A DNA stretch of 64,000 nucleotides. Origin: Gyrodactylus bullatarudis. Taxonomy: Eukaryota > Platyhelminthes > Monogenea > Gyrodactylidea > Gyrodactylidae. The stretch lies in NCBI GenBank assembly GCA_012064415.1, contig SSNU01000069.1, forward strand, positions 62,001 through 126,000. The letters run 5' to 3'. Below, piece after piece: positions 47,830-57,672 of the stretch (position 1 is its first letter; the number at the start of each line of letters is the position of its first letter). Under the pieces are notes generated by a model. The model was not told where the DNA came from, searched no databases, and was given only the letters and a program-made list of their open reading frames with translations. Both the position numbers and the translations under genes were made by a program.

Positions 47830-50270
47830 TGGCGACATGGCGAAAACAATTAGTTGTGCTGCCCTCAGACCCAGATGTTTTGAACGCTTTGTTTTATCAA
47901 TTTGAAGAGGCGATGGAAGATGAGAACATCACCGATGACACTATAAAAAGGAAGAGATTCACCAACAATCTTGATGAAGTCTCTCTGGTAAAGCTTATTG
48001 AAATTGTCTCTCCGCATCAACTAAGAGAAATATCCTACTCTGAGATCAAAGAAATCCTCATCGATAGGTACACAGTTAACAAAAATCCACTGTCATTGGA
48101 GTTGGAGTTCAGTGCCTTACGCTTGATGCCCAATGAATCTCCGAGAGAATTCCACGATCGGATTAAGTCGAAAGCAAAGAAGTGTCTGTTCGCCGACACA
48201 GTCGATCTACAGGTTGCAAGGCAATTCTTCATTGGTCTTCCAGCTCATGTTCAACAGTATGTCATTCAACGCAGGTCCAACTACAAGATAAAGAAAATGA
48301 TCAAAGTGGTCGAAGAGCTTGATTCGTCAAAGCTTCATCCAAGTGTGGAAGAGGTCAATCTAATCTCGAAATTGTGTTGGAGATGTGAAGGTCAGCATGA
48401 TCCAGCTGGCTGCAAATTCAAGGAGGCTGAGTGCCACCACTGTAAGGAGATAGGGCACATCATGAAGGCCTGCAGAATTAAGAAGTTTAATCAAAAGAAA
48501 AGTTCTGTAAATTGTGTTACTAGTGAGAATAAAAATCTAGATGAATGCTACACAATCTTTTCTTCTCAGCTTACTTCCCTAATTGTTGTCGAAGCTGTCA
48601 TTAACGGTATTATTGTTCCTATGCTGATTGATACCGGCGCCACATGCACAATCATTCCAAGAGCAGTTGCTATGAAGGCAAAATTGAGTCTGAAACCAAC
48701 AGCCCGTCGCGTTAAGGCCTATGGGAAAAGCAGAGTACTCATCAAGTACGAGTCCACAACTGAAATCAAGGTTGATGATAAGGTCGTAGAGTTATGTTGC
48801 CTAATTGTTGAAGACGATGATAGAGCCATACTTGGTTTAGATGCTCTTAGGAAGTTAAAGTTGATTATTTCTTTTGACTCTCCTCTAGAAGTTGTGAACG
48901 CGTTGTCATTTGTCGATGGAAGAATCTCCACAGATCTAAAGTTGAAGAAAGACTACGAAGATCTGCTAAGAGTATATGCTGCAAGACCACTACCGTTCTC
49001 TGTTAAGGATCTAGTTGAAGCTGAAGTGAAACGACTTGAAGATGCGGGTATAATTTGTAAAATCACCAATCCCAAGTGTGCAGCTCCTTTGGTGGTAGTG
49101 CTGAGGAAACCAGGGTCTGAAAATCCAGTGAGAATTTGCACCGACTACAGCTTGACTGTTAACAAGTTCATTGATGATGATGCTTATTACACCCCACGTT
49201 TTGAAGACTTCCTGGAAAAGTTCAAGAATTGTACAGTGTACAGTGTGATAGATTTGAAGGACGCATATCTCCAAATAAAGCTGGATGACTCTTGCAAGGA
49301 ATTGACAACAATGGCCACTACAAAGGGTTATTATTATTTCAATTATCTCCAGTTTGGGTTGTCTGCTGCCCCGAGGATTTTTCAAGAGATTATGGATGTT
49401 CTACTAGAGGGAATTGACGGAGTTATGGCTTACCAAGATGATATTATCGTTGGCGGAAACAATGCAGATGAACATGATCAACGGTATCAAGCGGTACTTG
49501 ATCGTCTTAAGAAATATAATTTCAAAATAAATGAGGCCAAACTTCAATATCGGAAAGCTAGAGTCAAGTATCTAGGCTTTGAGCTCTCAAATGGCTGCAT
49601 TTTTCCAGATCCTGAAAGAATACAGCAGTTTGCTCAAATTTCTGCTCCCAGTGACAAAAAGGAGCTCGTGAGTCTTCTGGCAACTTTAAGGTACTATGAG
49701 CGTTTTCACCCTAACTTATCATTGAAAATTGGTCATCTCTATGAGAAAGTCAAACAAGATGGATTCAGTTGGAATCCAGATGATAACGCAATAATCAAAC
49801 AAGTAATCTTCACAATGAGTAAAAACTTCCTTACTGGCTACGACATAAATAAGCCCTTGTATCTTGCTACTGATGCTTCCGCAAAAGGAATTGGTTATCT
49901 GTTGTCTCATGACCCTGATTGTAAGGAGATCATTATGGCTGGCAGTAGGTTGTTAAAGCCTGCAGAGAGAGGTTATTCAGTTATTGAAAGAGAAGGTCTA
50001 GCCGTTGTGGAAGGTGTGCAGTTTTTTCATCGTTTTGTGGCCGGCCGTGAATTTTCCGTGCTCACTGATCATCGATCGTTGGTTTTTATCCTGAATCAGC
50101 TTAAAGGCGAGTCTACCAGGTCTTACCGCCTGCAAAGATGGACACATATCTTGAGCAACTACAACTTCAAGATTCAACATGTTAAAGGATCTTCACTGAA
50201 ATGGCCTGCTTTCAAGATTGACAACAGTCTCAGAGTCCACTGCTTTGACGGAAGTTCTGCCTGCGATTGA
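47829..50270 (+). CDS. Gag-protease-RT-RNase H part of the Gypsy polyprotein (813 aa)
   Basis: One continuous frame. Gag-like N-terminal part, then two zinc-knuckle-like motifs (about residues 183-215; CHHCKEIGHIMKAC is a clean CX2CX4HX4C). The aspartic protease motif MLIDTGAT lies near residue 265, the RT core with FGLSAAP and YQDD near 515-537, and the RNase H with ATDAS near 681 and LTDHRSL further on. Gag and Pol are in the same frame. The frame ends just after RNase H and is offset by one from the integrase frame that overlaps it by 53 nt. The start codon spans the LTR/primer-site junction. Confidence 0.92.
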   Translation: MATWRKQLVVLPSDPDVLNALFYQFEEAMEDENITDDTIKRKRFTNNLDEVSLVKLIEIVSPHQLREISYSEIKEILIDRYTVNKNPLSLELEFSALRLMPNESPREFHDRIKSKAKKCLFADTVDLQVARQFFIGLPAHVQQYVIQRRSNYKIKKMIKVVEELDSSKLHPSVEEVNLISKLCWRCEGQHDPAGCKFKEAECHHCKEIGHIMKACRIKKFNQKKSSVNCVTSENKNLDECYTIFSSQLTSLIVVEAVINGIIVPMLIDTGATCTIIPRAVAMKAKLSLKPTARRVKAYGKSRVLIKYESTTEIKVDDKVVELCCLIVEDDDRAILGLDALRKLKLIISFDSPLEVVNALSFVDGRISTDLKLKKDYEDLLRVYAARPLPFSVKDLVEAEVKRLEDAGIICKITNPKCAAPLVVVLRKPGSENPVRICTDYSLTVNKFIDDDAYYTPRFEDFLEKFKNCTVYSVIDLKDAYLQIKLDDSCKELTTMATTKGYYYFNYLQFGLSAAPRIFQEIMDVLLEGIDGVMAYQDDIIVGGNNADEHDQRYQAVLDRLKKYNFKINEAKLQYRKARVKYLGFELSNGCIFPDPERIQQFAQISAPSDKKELVSLLATLRYYERFHPNLSLKIGHLYEKVKQDGFSWNPDDNAIIKQVIFTMSKNFLTGYDINKPLYLATDASAKGIGYLLSHDPDCKEIIMAGSRLLKPAERGYSVIEREGLAVVEGVQFFHRFVAGREFSVLTDHRSLVFILNQLKGESTRSYRLQRWTHILSNYNFKIQHVKGSSLKWPAFKIDNSLRVHCFDGSSACD

Positions 50271-51414
50271 TGAGTCAGTCTGCCTAGTGAATGATTTTCT
50301 GGACGATCCGACCCTCTTGGACTTGTTTGCCAGATCCAAGGATGAAATCTACGTAAAGGTAAAACGGTATGTCTCTCATGGTTGGCCAGTTAATGTTCTT
50401 GCCAAAATACGTCCATATACTGCTGTAAAGTATCAACTGACTGTACAAAATGGTGTTCTATATCGAGGAAATCAGGCTGTTGTGCCTCCGGAATGCAGAT
50501 CTAAGGTACTTGACCTCATCCATGATCAAAATGCACATCTCTTGCATGTCAAAATGAAGCTTAAAATGAGACTATTCTTCTGGTGGCCAAAGGTCAATCA
50601 GGACATAGCGACGTACATAAACAGGTGTAGTGAATGTCAAAAAAATGCTAGGACCAGACACAGCGCTTATCTCAAAAGCTGGCCAGATCCTCAGGACGCT
50701 TTCGACAGGGTGCATATAGATGTTGCTATCTCAAATAGTAAATATTATCTGGTTATTGTCGTTGCCTACTCAAATTGGGTAGATGTGCAGCCGCTTAGTA
50801 ACTTTACAACACAAGCTGTTATCAAAGCACTGCAGCAGGTGTTTAAATATTTCGGTAATCCCTTCCTAATTGTTAGCGATAATGGCACAAATTTTACTTC
50901 TAAAGAGTTCGCTGATTTCTTGGCTGATAGGAAGGTTTTGCACAAGCTCACCCCACCTGGTCACCATCAATCAAATGGTCATGCTGAAGTTTTTGTTGGC
51001 GATTTCAAGTCCTTTATGGAAAAGAATGCCCAGTGTTCAGATCTGGTTCATGCATATGTTGAGAATCACAACAGTTCCCCGGGCTCCAATGGTTGCATTC
51101 CAAATGACCTGATATTTCTGCGACCCCCACGTACCAAGGTCAGTTCAGATGCCACGGCTCAGCATGGTGTCAGTGTTCCCACAACAGCATTTGTTCGGAG
51201 AGAGATCAATGGTATAGTTCCCTCCAGTGTCAATTCTCAACTTGGTTCCAACACGCTCATAGATGGTCAAGGTCGGTCAGTCCATGTAGCTGATGTGTTT
51301 CCTATGACTGGTGAGGACGATTTAGTTTCTTCGGACAATTCAGTTGATGAACGTCCTGCACATTCTCAGAGAATCAGAAGAGCCCCACCAGGACTGAATG
51401 ATTATGTCACATAA
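50218..51414 (+). CDS. Integrase part of the Gypsy polyprotein (398 aa, separate frame)
   Basis: The N-terminal zinc-binding site is present (an H..H pair, then CSEC near 50630). The DDE catalytic residues are visible: Asp in HIDVA, Asp in SDNGTNF and Glu in NGHAEVF. The C-terminal tail is basic and Pro-rich. No good start codon precedes it, so it must be expressed from the upstream frame by a frameshift, or the break is a 1-nt indel. The residues that normally close RNase H (an A-D-A-L-S-R-like tether) are found in this frame just before the overlap, which favours an indel. Confidence 0.9.
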   Translation: MTTVSESTALTEVLPAIDESVCLVNDFLDDPTLLDLFARSKDEIYVKVKRYVSHGWPVNVLAKIRPYTAVKYQLTVQNGVLYRGNQAVVPPECRSKVLDLIHDQNAHLLHVKMKLKMRLFFWWPKVNQDIATYINRCSECQKNARTRHSAYLKSWPDPQDAFDRVHIDVAISNSKYYLVIVVAYSNWVDVQPLSNFTTQAVIKALQQVFKYFGNPFLIVSDNGTNFTSKEFADFLADRKVLHKLTPPGHHQSNGHAEVFVGDFKSFMEKNAQCSDLVHAYVENHNSSPGSNGCIPNDLIFLRPPRTKVSSDATAQHGVSVPTTAFVRREINGIVPSSVNSQLGSNTLIDGQGRSVHVADVFPMTGEDDLVSSDNSVDERPAHSQRIRRAPPGLNDYVT

Positions 51415-51441
51415 TCATAATTTATGTGTAAAAGAGGGAGA

Positions 51442-51604
51442 TGATTTATATTGACGCTAAAATTATTGTTTGTAATAATATTTAACTTTAAAAGTACTAT
51501 TGATTTGTTTAAAATGAAAGATAAAAAAGCAGTTTATTTTGGAGTTCAAAATCAAGTCTTGTCAATCTCACTATCATTAGTCAATCTAAGTTGAATATAA
51601 ATCA
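51442..51604 (+). repeat. 3' LTR (163 bp)
   Basis: Copy of the 5' LTR with one substitution (AAATC against ATTC), preceded by the polypurine tract and followed by the AACCT duplication. Confidence 0.95.
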
Positions 51605-51618
51605 AACCTGAAACCCAA

Positions 51619-51624
51619 AATAAA
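51619..51624 (+). terminator. AATAAA beyond the 3' LTR
   Basis: 15 bp past the element. It probably belonged to the host exon ending at 47652, before the insertion separated them. Confidence 0.35.
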
Positions 51625-51833
51625 ATTTAGTACAGTAAATATATTTTCATAATTCTCTTGGATCATGGAAATTTTATTCTAGAAAAATATAAGCATTCGA
51701 TAAAAGTTTATAATTATAATCAATAACTAATGGTAATTTCCAACTTCCTATGAGAAGACAAAATATTTTGATAGTTCTTATTATTATTAGTTGAATGGTG
51801 GTTTCACTAAATTTATTTAATATTATTTTGGTC

Positions 51834-53531
51834 TTATTCATAATCCTCTCCTAAGATACGTCTCTGAGTTGGATAATTTGCCCTTTGCGGCAGAATTTGA
51901 GATTTAATCTTGAAAAATGTTTGCTTTTTGAACTCAATTTCCTCCTCAAGCCGTACTTGGTCATCGCGCAACTTTTTAAGATTATCTTGCGCCTTTTTCA
52001 GTTCATCTTTTAAGGAAATCACAACATCCTGCAACAGATCAGCCTCAGTGAGCATTCTAAAATTATAAAATACATTTTTATTTATAAATGTAATACAGAT
52101 CTGTCAGATTTATCTGAAAAAGGAATAGCTTTGGCAAGGCTTCAGTGTTTTTACACAGCCCACACTTTCGAATGTAAAAATGTTGCAGTTACTATGACGA
52201 ATAAGTTAATATGGGTATGAGCTATAAAGCTGAAAGGCACCCTTAATAAGGGTCCCTTATCCAAAGTCAAAAATTTTAATGATTTATAAACTAAAATACA
52301 TACTGTTTGTTAGCATTATCGTCAACCAAGTCATTTCCATAGCGTTTCTCTCTGATATGAAATCGTGTCTGAACGAGCTTTATTGGATCCGATTTATTTC
52401 TCATAGTATTCTTCAAATATGTAACATTGAGTTCTTGATTCCTAATTTCATTCATGACCTTACATGGATAAAAAGGTATAACTCAAATAATTATTTGACT
52501 AAGTGGAAATGCAAAAATCTCACCTGTTCAAGACTAGTCTCTAAGCTTAATTTTGCATTATTCATTTCATTCATTCGTGCTCCAATAGCAACATCCACTT
52601 GTTCAGAACATTTCTTTAAATTTCTGGCAATATCGTTTATTAAATTCTCTATTTCGACCCGCAAATCTTCGGAGTTTTTTGTATAACTTGGTGCTAATTT
52701 TATATTACGGTTCACTCGATCTTGCCACTCTTCTAAAGTTAGATAGTCGCTCAGAGTTTTTTTGTAATGTTCATAGTACTGCTTATTCGCATCGCCCACT
52801 GTAAGGGCCTCTGCCATTCTATCAAGCTCGATTGCGTATAGGTTTGAAGAATAATCTTTTTCAAGTTTATTTTTCAATTCGTGATTTGCATCGTTTTGTC
52901 TAATGAGATTTTGAATTGCTCTGTCGATTAAATTTCTTGACTCAATTATGCATTCCTTCTCCTAATTTTTATTAATTTATAATTAAAAATAATAATGTTA
53001 TTACTTAAAAGTAAATTGTTGAATATATATATATACTTGTAAAAGTTTGAACAACAGGTCATCGTCAACATTTTCAGATTCAACTCTTGTTTTCAAAATT
53101 TTGAACATGTCTGAATTGATATTTGCAGGAATTTCCATAATATTACATAGACTCTCAGATCTTTTTTTAAGGATCGCGTTTTTATCAATTTGTTCAATGA
53201 TATTCTGTACTCCGCTCACAATATCATTCTGAACATTTTTACAGTCCGCGATTCTTTTACGAAGCTCTTCACTTGTTAAATTTTCAGCAGATTTTATTTC
53301 TCGATTTTGACTCAATATATTTGTTTTGGAATCATTCCAATCTCTAAGACTTTTTTCGTTATCAATTCTAATCTCCTCTGATATTTTATTTAGATCGTCA
53401 TACCAATCTCTAGTTGTTCTATTCCTTTTAATGGTGCAAAATTCTCGAATATCATCCCCTTTAATCTCTTTAATGCCATTTTGGTAATTATTTTCTATCT
53501 GATCGAGCATACAATGTTGTGTAGTGGTCAT
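51834..53531 (-). pseudogene. Tektin, with a 2-nt frameshift in exon 2
   Basis: Exons on the minus strand: 53531-53037, 52963-52524, 52458-52304, 52056-51834. The coiled-coil protein (about 435 aa if the frame is restored) follows tektins: DWYDDL early, an ELKNKLEKD block, LTLEEWQDRVN, EQVDVAIGARMNEMNNAKLSLE, then LVQTRFHIR and a C-terminal heptad region ending in EIEFKKQTFFKI. Tektins line ciliary and flagellar doublet microtubules, here probably in sperm or sensory cilia. The signature RPNVELCRD is replaced by RYGNDLVDD, so it is a diverged member. In exon 2, (CT)3 at 52919-52924 makes the frame shift by 2; one CT fewer gives a gap-free tektin alignment. It could be a recent null allele, a polymorphism or a sequence error. 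AATAAA (minus) lies 17 bp after the stop. Confidence 0.75.
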
Positions 53532-53675
53532 CGATAGGAATTAACCAATTTAGTTAAACCAAAAGAAATTAAATTTGTACAAAATATCCCCAAGATAATT
53601 TACAAACACATTCAATGTAGACTTAAGTTTTAAAAATTATTTGCGAAAATATGAATTAGATTTTCAAATGGTAAA
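53532..53675. promoter_or_regulatory. Bidirectional promoter region tektin / G-alpha
   Basis: 144 bp between divergent start codons. It contains a CCAAT at 53547 next to the tektin start. No clear RFX X-box, which would be expected for a ciliary gene, was found. Confidence 0.45.
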
Positions 53676-55915
53676 ATGTCTTGTGTTACGTGCTGTCCAT
53701 GTGAGAAGCGCCTTGTTAAATCCACTGAATCAATCAGAAATACTCGTAAAAATAATGAGATAGATAGTTATTTGAAAAAAGAGAGAAAAAGAATTCAAAA
53801 TAGACAAATGATTCTTTTACTTGGTACTGGAGAGAGTGGTAAAAGCACATTTTTGAAACAAATGAAAATTATCAATGGAAAAAGATTTACATTTGAAGAA
53901 ATGAATCTCTTTCGTGACACTATTTATGACAACATTTACAAAGGAATCTTATTTTTGTTAGAAGTAAGTCAAAAGTTCATAACCGGTTTTGTAACATACT
54001 AGAATTTTATCACATAACTCAATTTTTCATCTTGTAGATAATCCATTGACTCATTTTTATTTCTTTAAATACAATTCATTTATTTATTCATTATTCGTTA
54101 TGTATGTAATTTACATAACGGTTCACTAATAAGCCGTTTAGTGTCACAAATTATGAATGAATCTGCATAAAAAACGATATTTTCTTAAGATCAGAGAAAC
54201 TCTTGATATTAATTGGAGTGAGCCAAGTGAAGACGCAGTGAGATCAGCCTTTTTCCTCGAGAACCATTACAAGGAAACTGTACAGATTCGAATTAGTAGA
54301 AAAAAACATGGAGAGTTAATGTGGTCTGAGAAAGAATTTCTGGTTCTTGTTGATCATTTTAATGAAATTTGGAACAATAAAGCTATACAAGATGCATTTA
54401 ACTTACGCTCAAAGATGCTCACTGAGAGTTTTGTAAGTTTTTTACTTTCATTTATTTGATCCTGAATGCACTGTAAACTAAAAGACTAATGTATTTTAGT
54501 AATTTTGCATTTCCGTATATTCATTTAGTATAAATGTATTTAAGAGAATCTTGTTTGAAAAATTTTGATAAAAGCATTAGTTATCTGGTACAAAAACTTT
54601 ATTGTAGGTTGACAACTTGTCAATAGAGTTGTAACGAATTCTAAACGCAGGCCTTTTCTTATCTGTAACAGGTTTAGATTTGTATAGTTACTTGAGAAAC
54701 TTATTAAAAGATTATTCATATCTTTGATAACTCAATATTAGTATAGAATTTGTTCATAGAAAATTTCAGCAACATTTAGATTACCTCCAAACAAAACATT
54801 GAAAATTTAGACAATAAATTTCAAAAACAAGATTGACAAGTTGTCAATGAAAAGTTAATTGAATTAACTTAATTCTGAATCTTAATAGTGGGGGGGGGTG
54901 CGACAAGGACTTGTCGAGGAGGATAGTGCTCAATCTTTTTTTAGGGTCTTTCCCTTAGGGTTGTTAAATAGAATTATTCAAAATGAGTGAATATGCAAGC
55001 TAATGAATAACATAGATTTTTCGAAATTCAATAAAAGATTCTATAATAAATTTATACAAATTTCATTTCCAGAGTGAAAACATACGATACTATTTGAACA
55101 GATTGAATTTTATTGCTATTAAAAATTACAAACCTACAAATGAAGATATTGTATGGTCAAGGAAACCTACTGAAGCTATAATCGAGGAGGAAATAGCCTT
55201 GTATGGAACTAACCTTGTCTTCATAGACGTTGGTGGCCAAACAAAAGAACGACACAAGTGGTGTCACTTTTTCTCCAATATGAATTCAGTTCTCTTTCTT
55301 GTTGCATCTAGTCATTTCGATGAATACTACCAGGATAGAGTTACCAAAGCCTTTAGAAATAAATTATTCGAAGCTCTTGTTGTCTTCCAAGGTCTTATCA
55401 ATCACACCGCCTTTCGTAACGTATCAATAATACTCTTTTTTAACAAAACAGATATTCTCAAAGAAAAGGTTGCAAAAGAAATAGATATATTTAACATCCA
55501 CGAATTCAGACGTTTTCGACCCAAGTATAACCCAAAAAAGTTGGAGAGTGTACAAAGTTTTCTAGTGGACCTTTTTGCAAGTTGTATCGACCAGACTGCA
55601 TTAAATTTTAATAATTTTTTCCAAAATCAAAATCAGATAGAAGTTGACGATGAGAAAAAGAGATCTTCACTTTCTGCCAGATCATCTCATAGACAAATAA
55701 AAAATCGAAGTTCAAGTGATGGAGTAAGATCGGATAATTGCATAAATCGAGAGGCCAGTTTTGATCTAAAATATTTCAATGCAAACAATCACTCCAAACG
55801 AACAATTTACAAGCATTTTACCACGGCTGTAGACAGACAAAATATTGAAACTGTTTTCAACGCTATGCAGGATACTGTACTCCAAAATAACTTGAGAAGA
55901 ATAATGTTGCATTAG
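53676..55915 (+). CDS. G protein alpha subunit, G12/13 (Concertina) class, divergent, 457 aa
   Basis: Exons 53676-53963, 54190-54432 and 55073-55915, all phase 0. The Cys-rich N-terminus (MSCVTCCPC) suits palmitoylation. P-loop GTGESGKST is at 50-58, switch I SRKPTEAI at 206-212, switch II DVGGQ at 229-233, NKTD at 301-304 and FTTAVD near the end. NVSIILFFNKTDIL and the C-terminus LRRIMLH point to the G12/13 class, which couples receptors to RhoGEFs in cell-shape change. Three oddities: the Arg after DVGGQ is Thr, the switch I Gly is Ala with Lys to Glu, and about 60 Ser/Arg/Asn-rich residues are inserted just before FTTAVD. The usual length is about 375-380 aa. Catalytic Gln233 and Arg207 remain. 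It may be a lineage-specific paralogue. Poly(A) signal at 56021. Confidence 0.9.
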
Positions 55916-56020
55916 GGTTTTAACCTTTTATCTCTGTATGAAAAAAATGGTATTTATTTTTTAGATTGCTTATAATCTTTTTGTATTTATTGATTTTTAG
56001 TTTTACTGTTTGAATATTCT

Positions 56021-56026
56021 AATAAA
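56021..56026 (+). terminator. Poly(A) signal AATAAA of the G-alpha gene
   Basis: 106 bp after the stop and about 300 bp before the next gene. The interval 55916-56329 otherwise shows only AT-rich sequence. Confidence 0.5.
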
Positions 56027-56329
56027 AATCTTATTTCCAATCGAAATTTTGCATATAAACAATTTGTAAAATTGTCTAAAAGATTCTATGAATCAATATA
56101 ATACAACATAGATCACAGAAGATATTTATATTTCAAATACCTTATTAAAAATTTCAATTAAGTATTATTCTTTAATACATTATTAATAATACTTATAATT
56201 ACATTAATGGCTAATTGTAACTGTTAATTAAAATTACCAATTTGAATAGAATTTTCGCATTTTTCAAATTTTAAACACAAATTATTTTCCGAATTTATAA
56301 ATTGTTAAAGTTATCAGATATTACGAAAA

Positions 56330-57407
56330 ATGGGCATAGATTCAGATTCAGATTTCATTATATATCAAAAGAGGTTTTCCGATGAAGATATTGATGAACT
56401 TATTGATTATATAGAACAGTACCTTTTTTTATTATTTTTTTAGAAATCCTGAACTTACTTGCAAAGATATAATACGAAATTATTGTCTCATCAAAACTAT
56501 TCCTGAAGATACAGTATTTAATCTCTTCCAAGAGGTCATGATAATGGACTATTCCGGTATTTTTAACAAGCAAAAGAAGAATGATAGTAAACCTTTCTCT
56601 CTAGAAGTAAATTATTTATAATAAATTTAGATGGTGCTTAATTTATTTCATGTTTATTTCGGGGGTCTGGATCCTGACAAAGTTAATGACAAGTTTTCTA
56701 AAGACTTCACTAAATATCCGTTTCGAGCTCTTGAAAATTCACTTAAATACAACCGATTTCATTTTGATCCCAGCCTCAAGGATATTTTAGAAGATGATTT
56801 TAATCTTCTTGAAAATTTAGTTGATCATTTGTTAAGTCGCCCAATTGTTCAAGCCCAAGTCCAACAATTAAATGAAGGAGTTATTAGAAAAGCTGCAACC
56901 GTTCTCGCTATTTTTTTGATTTCTCAATCTTGCTACAAGTCACTTAAAGAGTTGAATGAGATTGATTTGCCTGAATCTGTATCTAGAGCAACAAGAGATA
57001 AATTCGTTTACAACTTGTGCCATACATTAAGTGAAGATTTCCAATGCTCAGATGATATAATTGAAGATCTGAAAAAATGTTTCATTGATCCCCTAAGTGT
57101 GCGTGAAATGGATGGCTTAATCAAAAATATTCATACTGAAATAGAAATATTTTTCAAGGAATCACTCAAATTCCAAGGAAATCATAAAGCTCCTGTTTAC
57201 AAGAGGTATGCTGGTTCACTAATTCTCTTATAATTTTATTCTTTAGAGAGACAAACAAAGGACCCGATTTTGTTAGAAAGTTCAAAAAAGTAGAAGATGA
57301 TAAAATTGACTATTCCAAGGTTAGTTTGTCCTCATTTTTACTTTTGATAAATTTCAAAAATTAAATCTGAATCTTTATTCTAGTTTATGCGTACCTCTTA
57401 CAAGTAG
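56330..57407 (+). CDS. Unrecognised 307-aa helical protein with 24- and 25-nt introns
   Basis: Exons 56330-56418, 56444-56606, 56631-57205, 57247-57319 and 57384-57407 (308 codons with stop; phases 2, 0, 2, 0). The protein starts MGIDSDSDFIIYQKRF and is probably all-helical and mostly soluble: NPELTCKDIIRNYC, NLFHVYFGGLDPDKV, KYPFRALENSLKYNRFHFD, RKAATVLAIFLISQSCYKSL. The last region is basic. I do not recognise the family and see no catalytic motif or membrane segment. The first two introns are 25 nt (56419-56443) and 24 nt (56607-56630). Each would introduce an in-frame stop if kept, and removing both restores one frame. The third is 41 nt. Its 3' end nearly abuts that of the convergent Gli gene. 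Confidence 0.7.
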
Positions 57408-57464
57408 TGACAATTTGATAGTTATAAACCAATTGATTTATCCAATGATTAATTCATTTACTGC

Positions 57465-57479
57465 AATAAAAACTTTATT
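57465..57479. terminator. Back-to-back poly(A) signals of convergent genes
   Basis: AATAAA at 57465-57470 serves the + strand 307-aa gene. AATAAA on the minus strand at 57479-57474 serves Gli. With usual cleavage 10-30 bp downstream, the two mRNAs overlap at their 3' ends by a few tens of bases. Confidence 0.55.
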
Positions 57480-57672
57480 TGATAATTATGCAATTTGACT
57501 TTTTCATTCTTAATGAATTTACTAAAATCAATGATTGAGTCCACAGTATGGACTTCTCAATAATGGTATTAAAGGTTTTTGTTGAAAAAAATTTACACAA
57601 AATTCTTCTAGTAGTAAATTTATCAGCAATTATTGTATTTGGAACGAGGCGCAATTCACTTTGGTACATTAC

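Larger units (their letters stand above)
47667..51604 (+). mobile_element. Gypsy/Metaviridae-type LTR retrotransposon, near-complete
   Basis: Two 163-bp LTRs (47667-47829, 51442-51604) start TG and end CA and differ at one position. A 5-bp target duplication AACCT flanks them (47662-47666, 51605-51609). A primer binding site beginning TGGCGAC follows the 5' LTR directly; its start resembles the tRNA-Arg type used by some arthropod Gypsy elements (inference). The polypurine tract AAAAGAGGGAGA is at 51430-51441. The order is Gag, protease, RT, RNase H, integrase, with no envelope gene. High LTR identity and an intact duplication indicate a recent insertion. Confidence 0.95.

Noticed and set aside
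52925..52927. A downstream acceptor for tektin exon 2 that would avoid the frameshift
   Set aside because: The AG lacks a pyrimidine tract, and skipping the 13 preceding codons removes residues that align gap-free with tektins.
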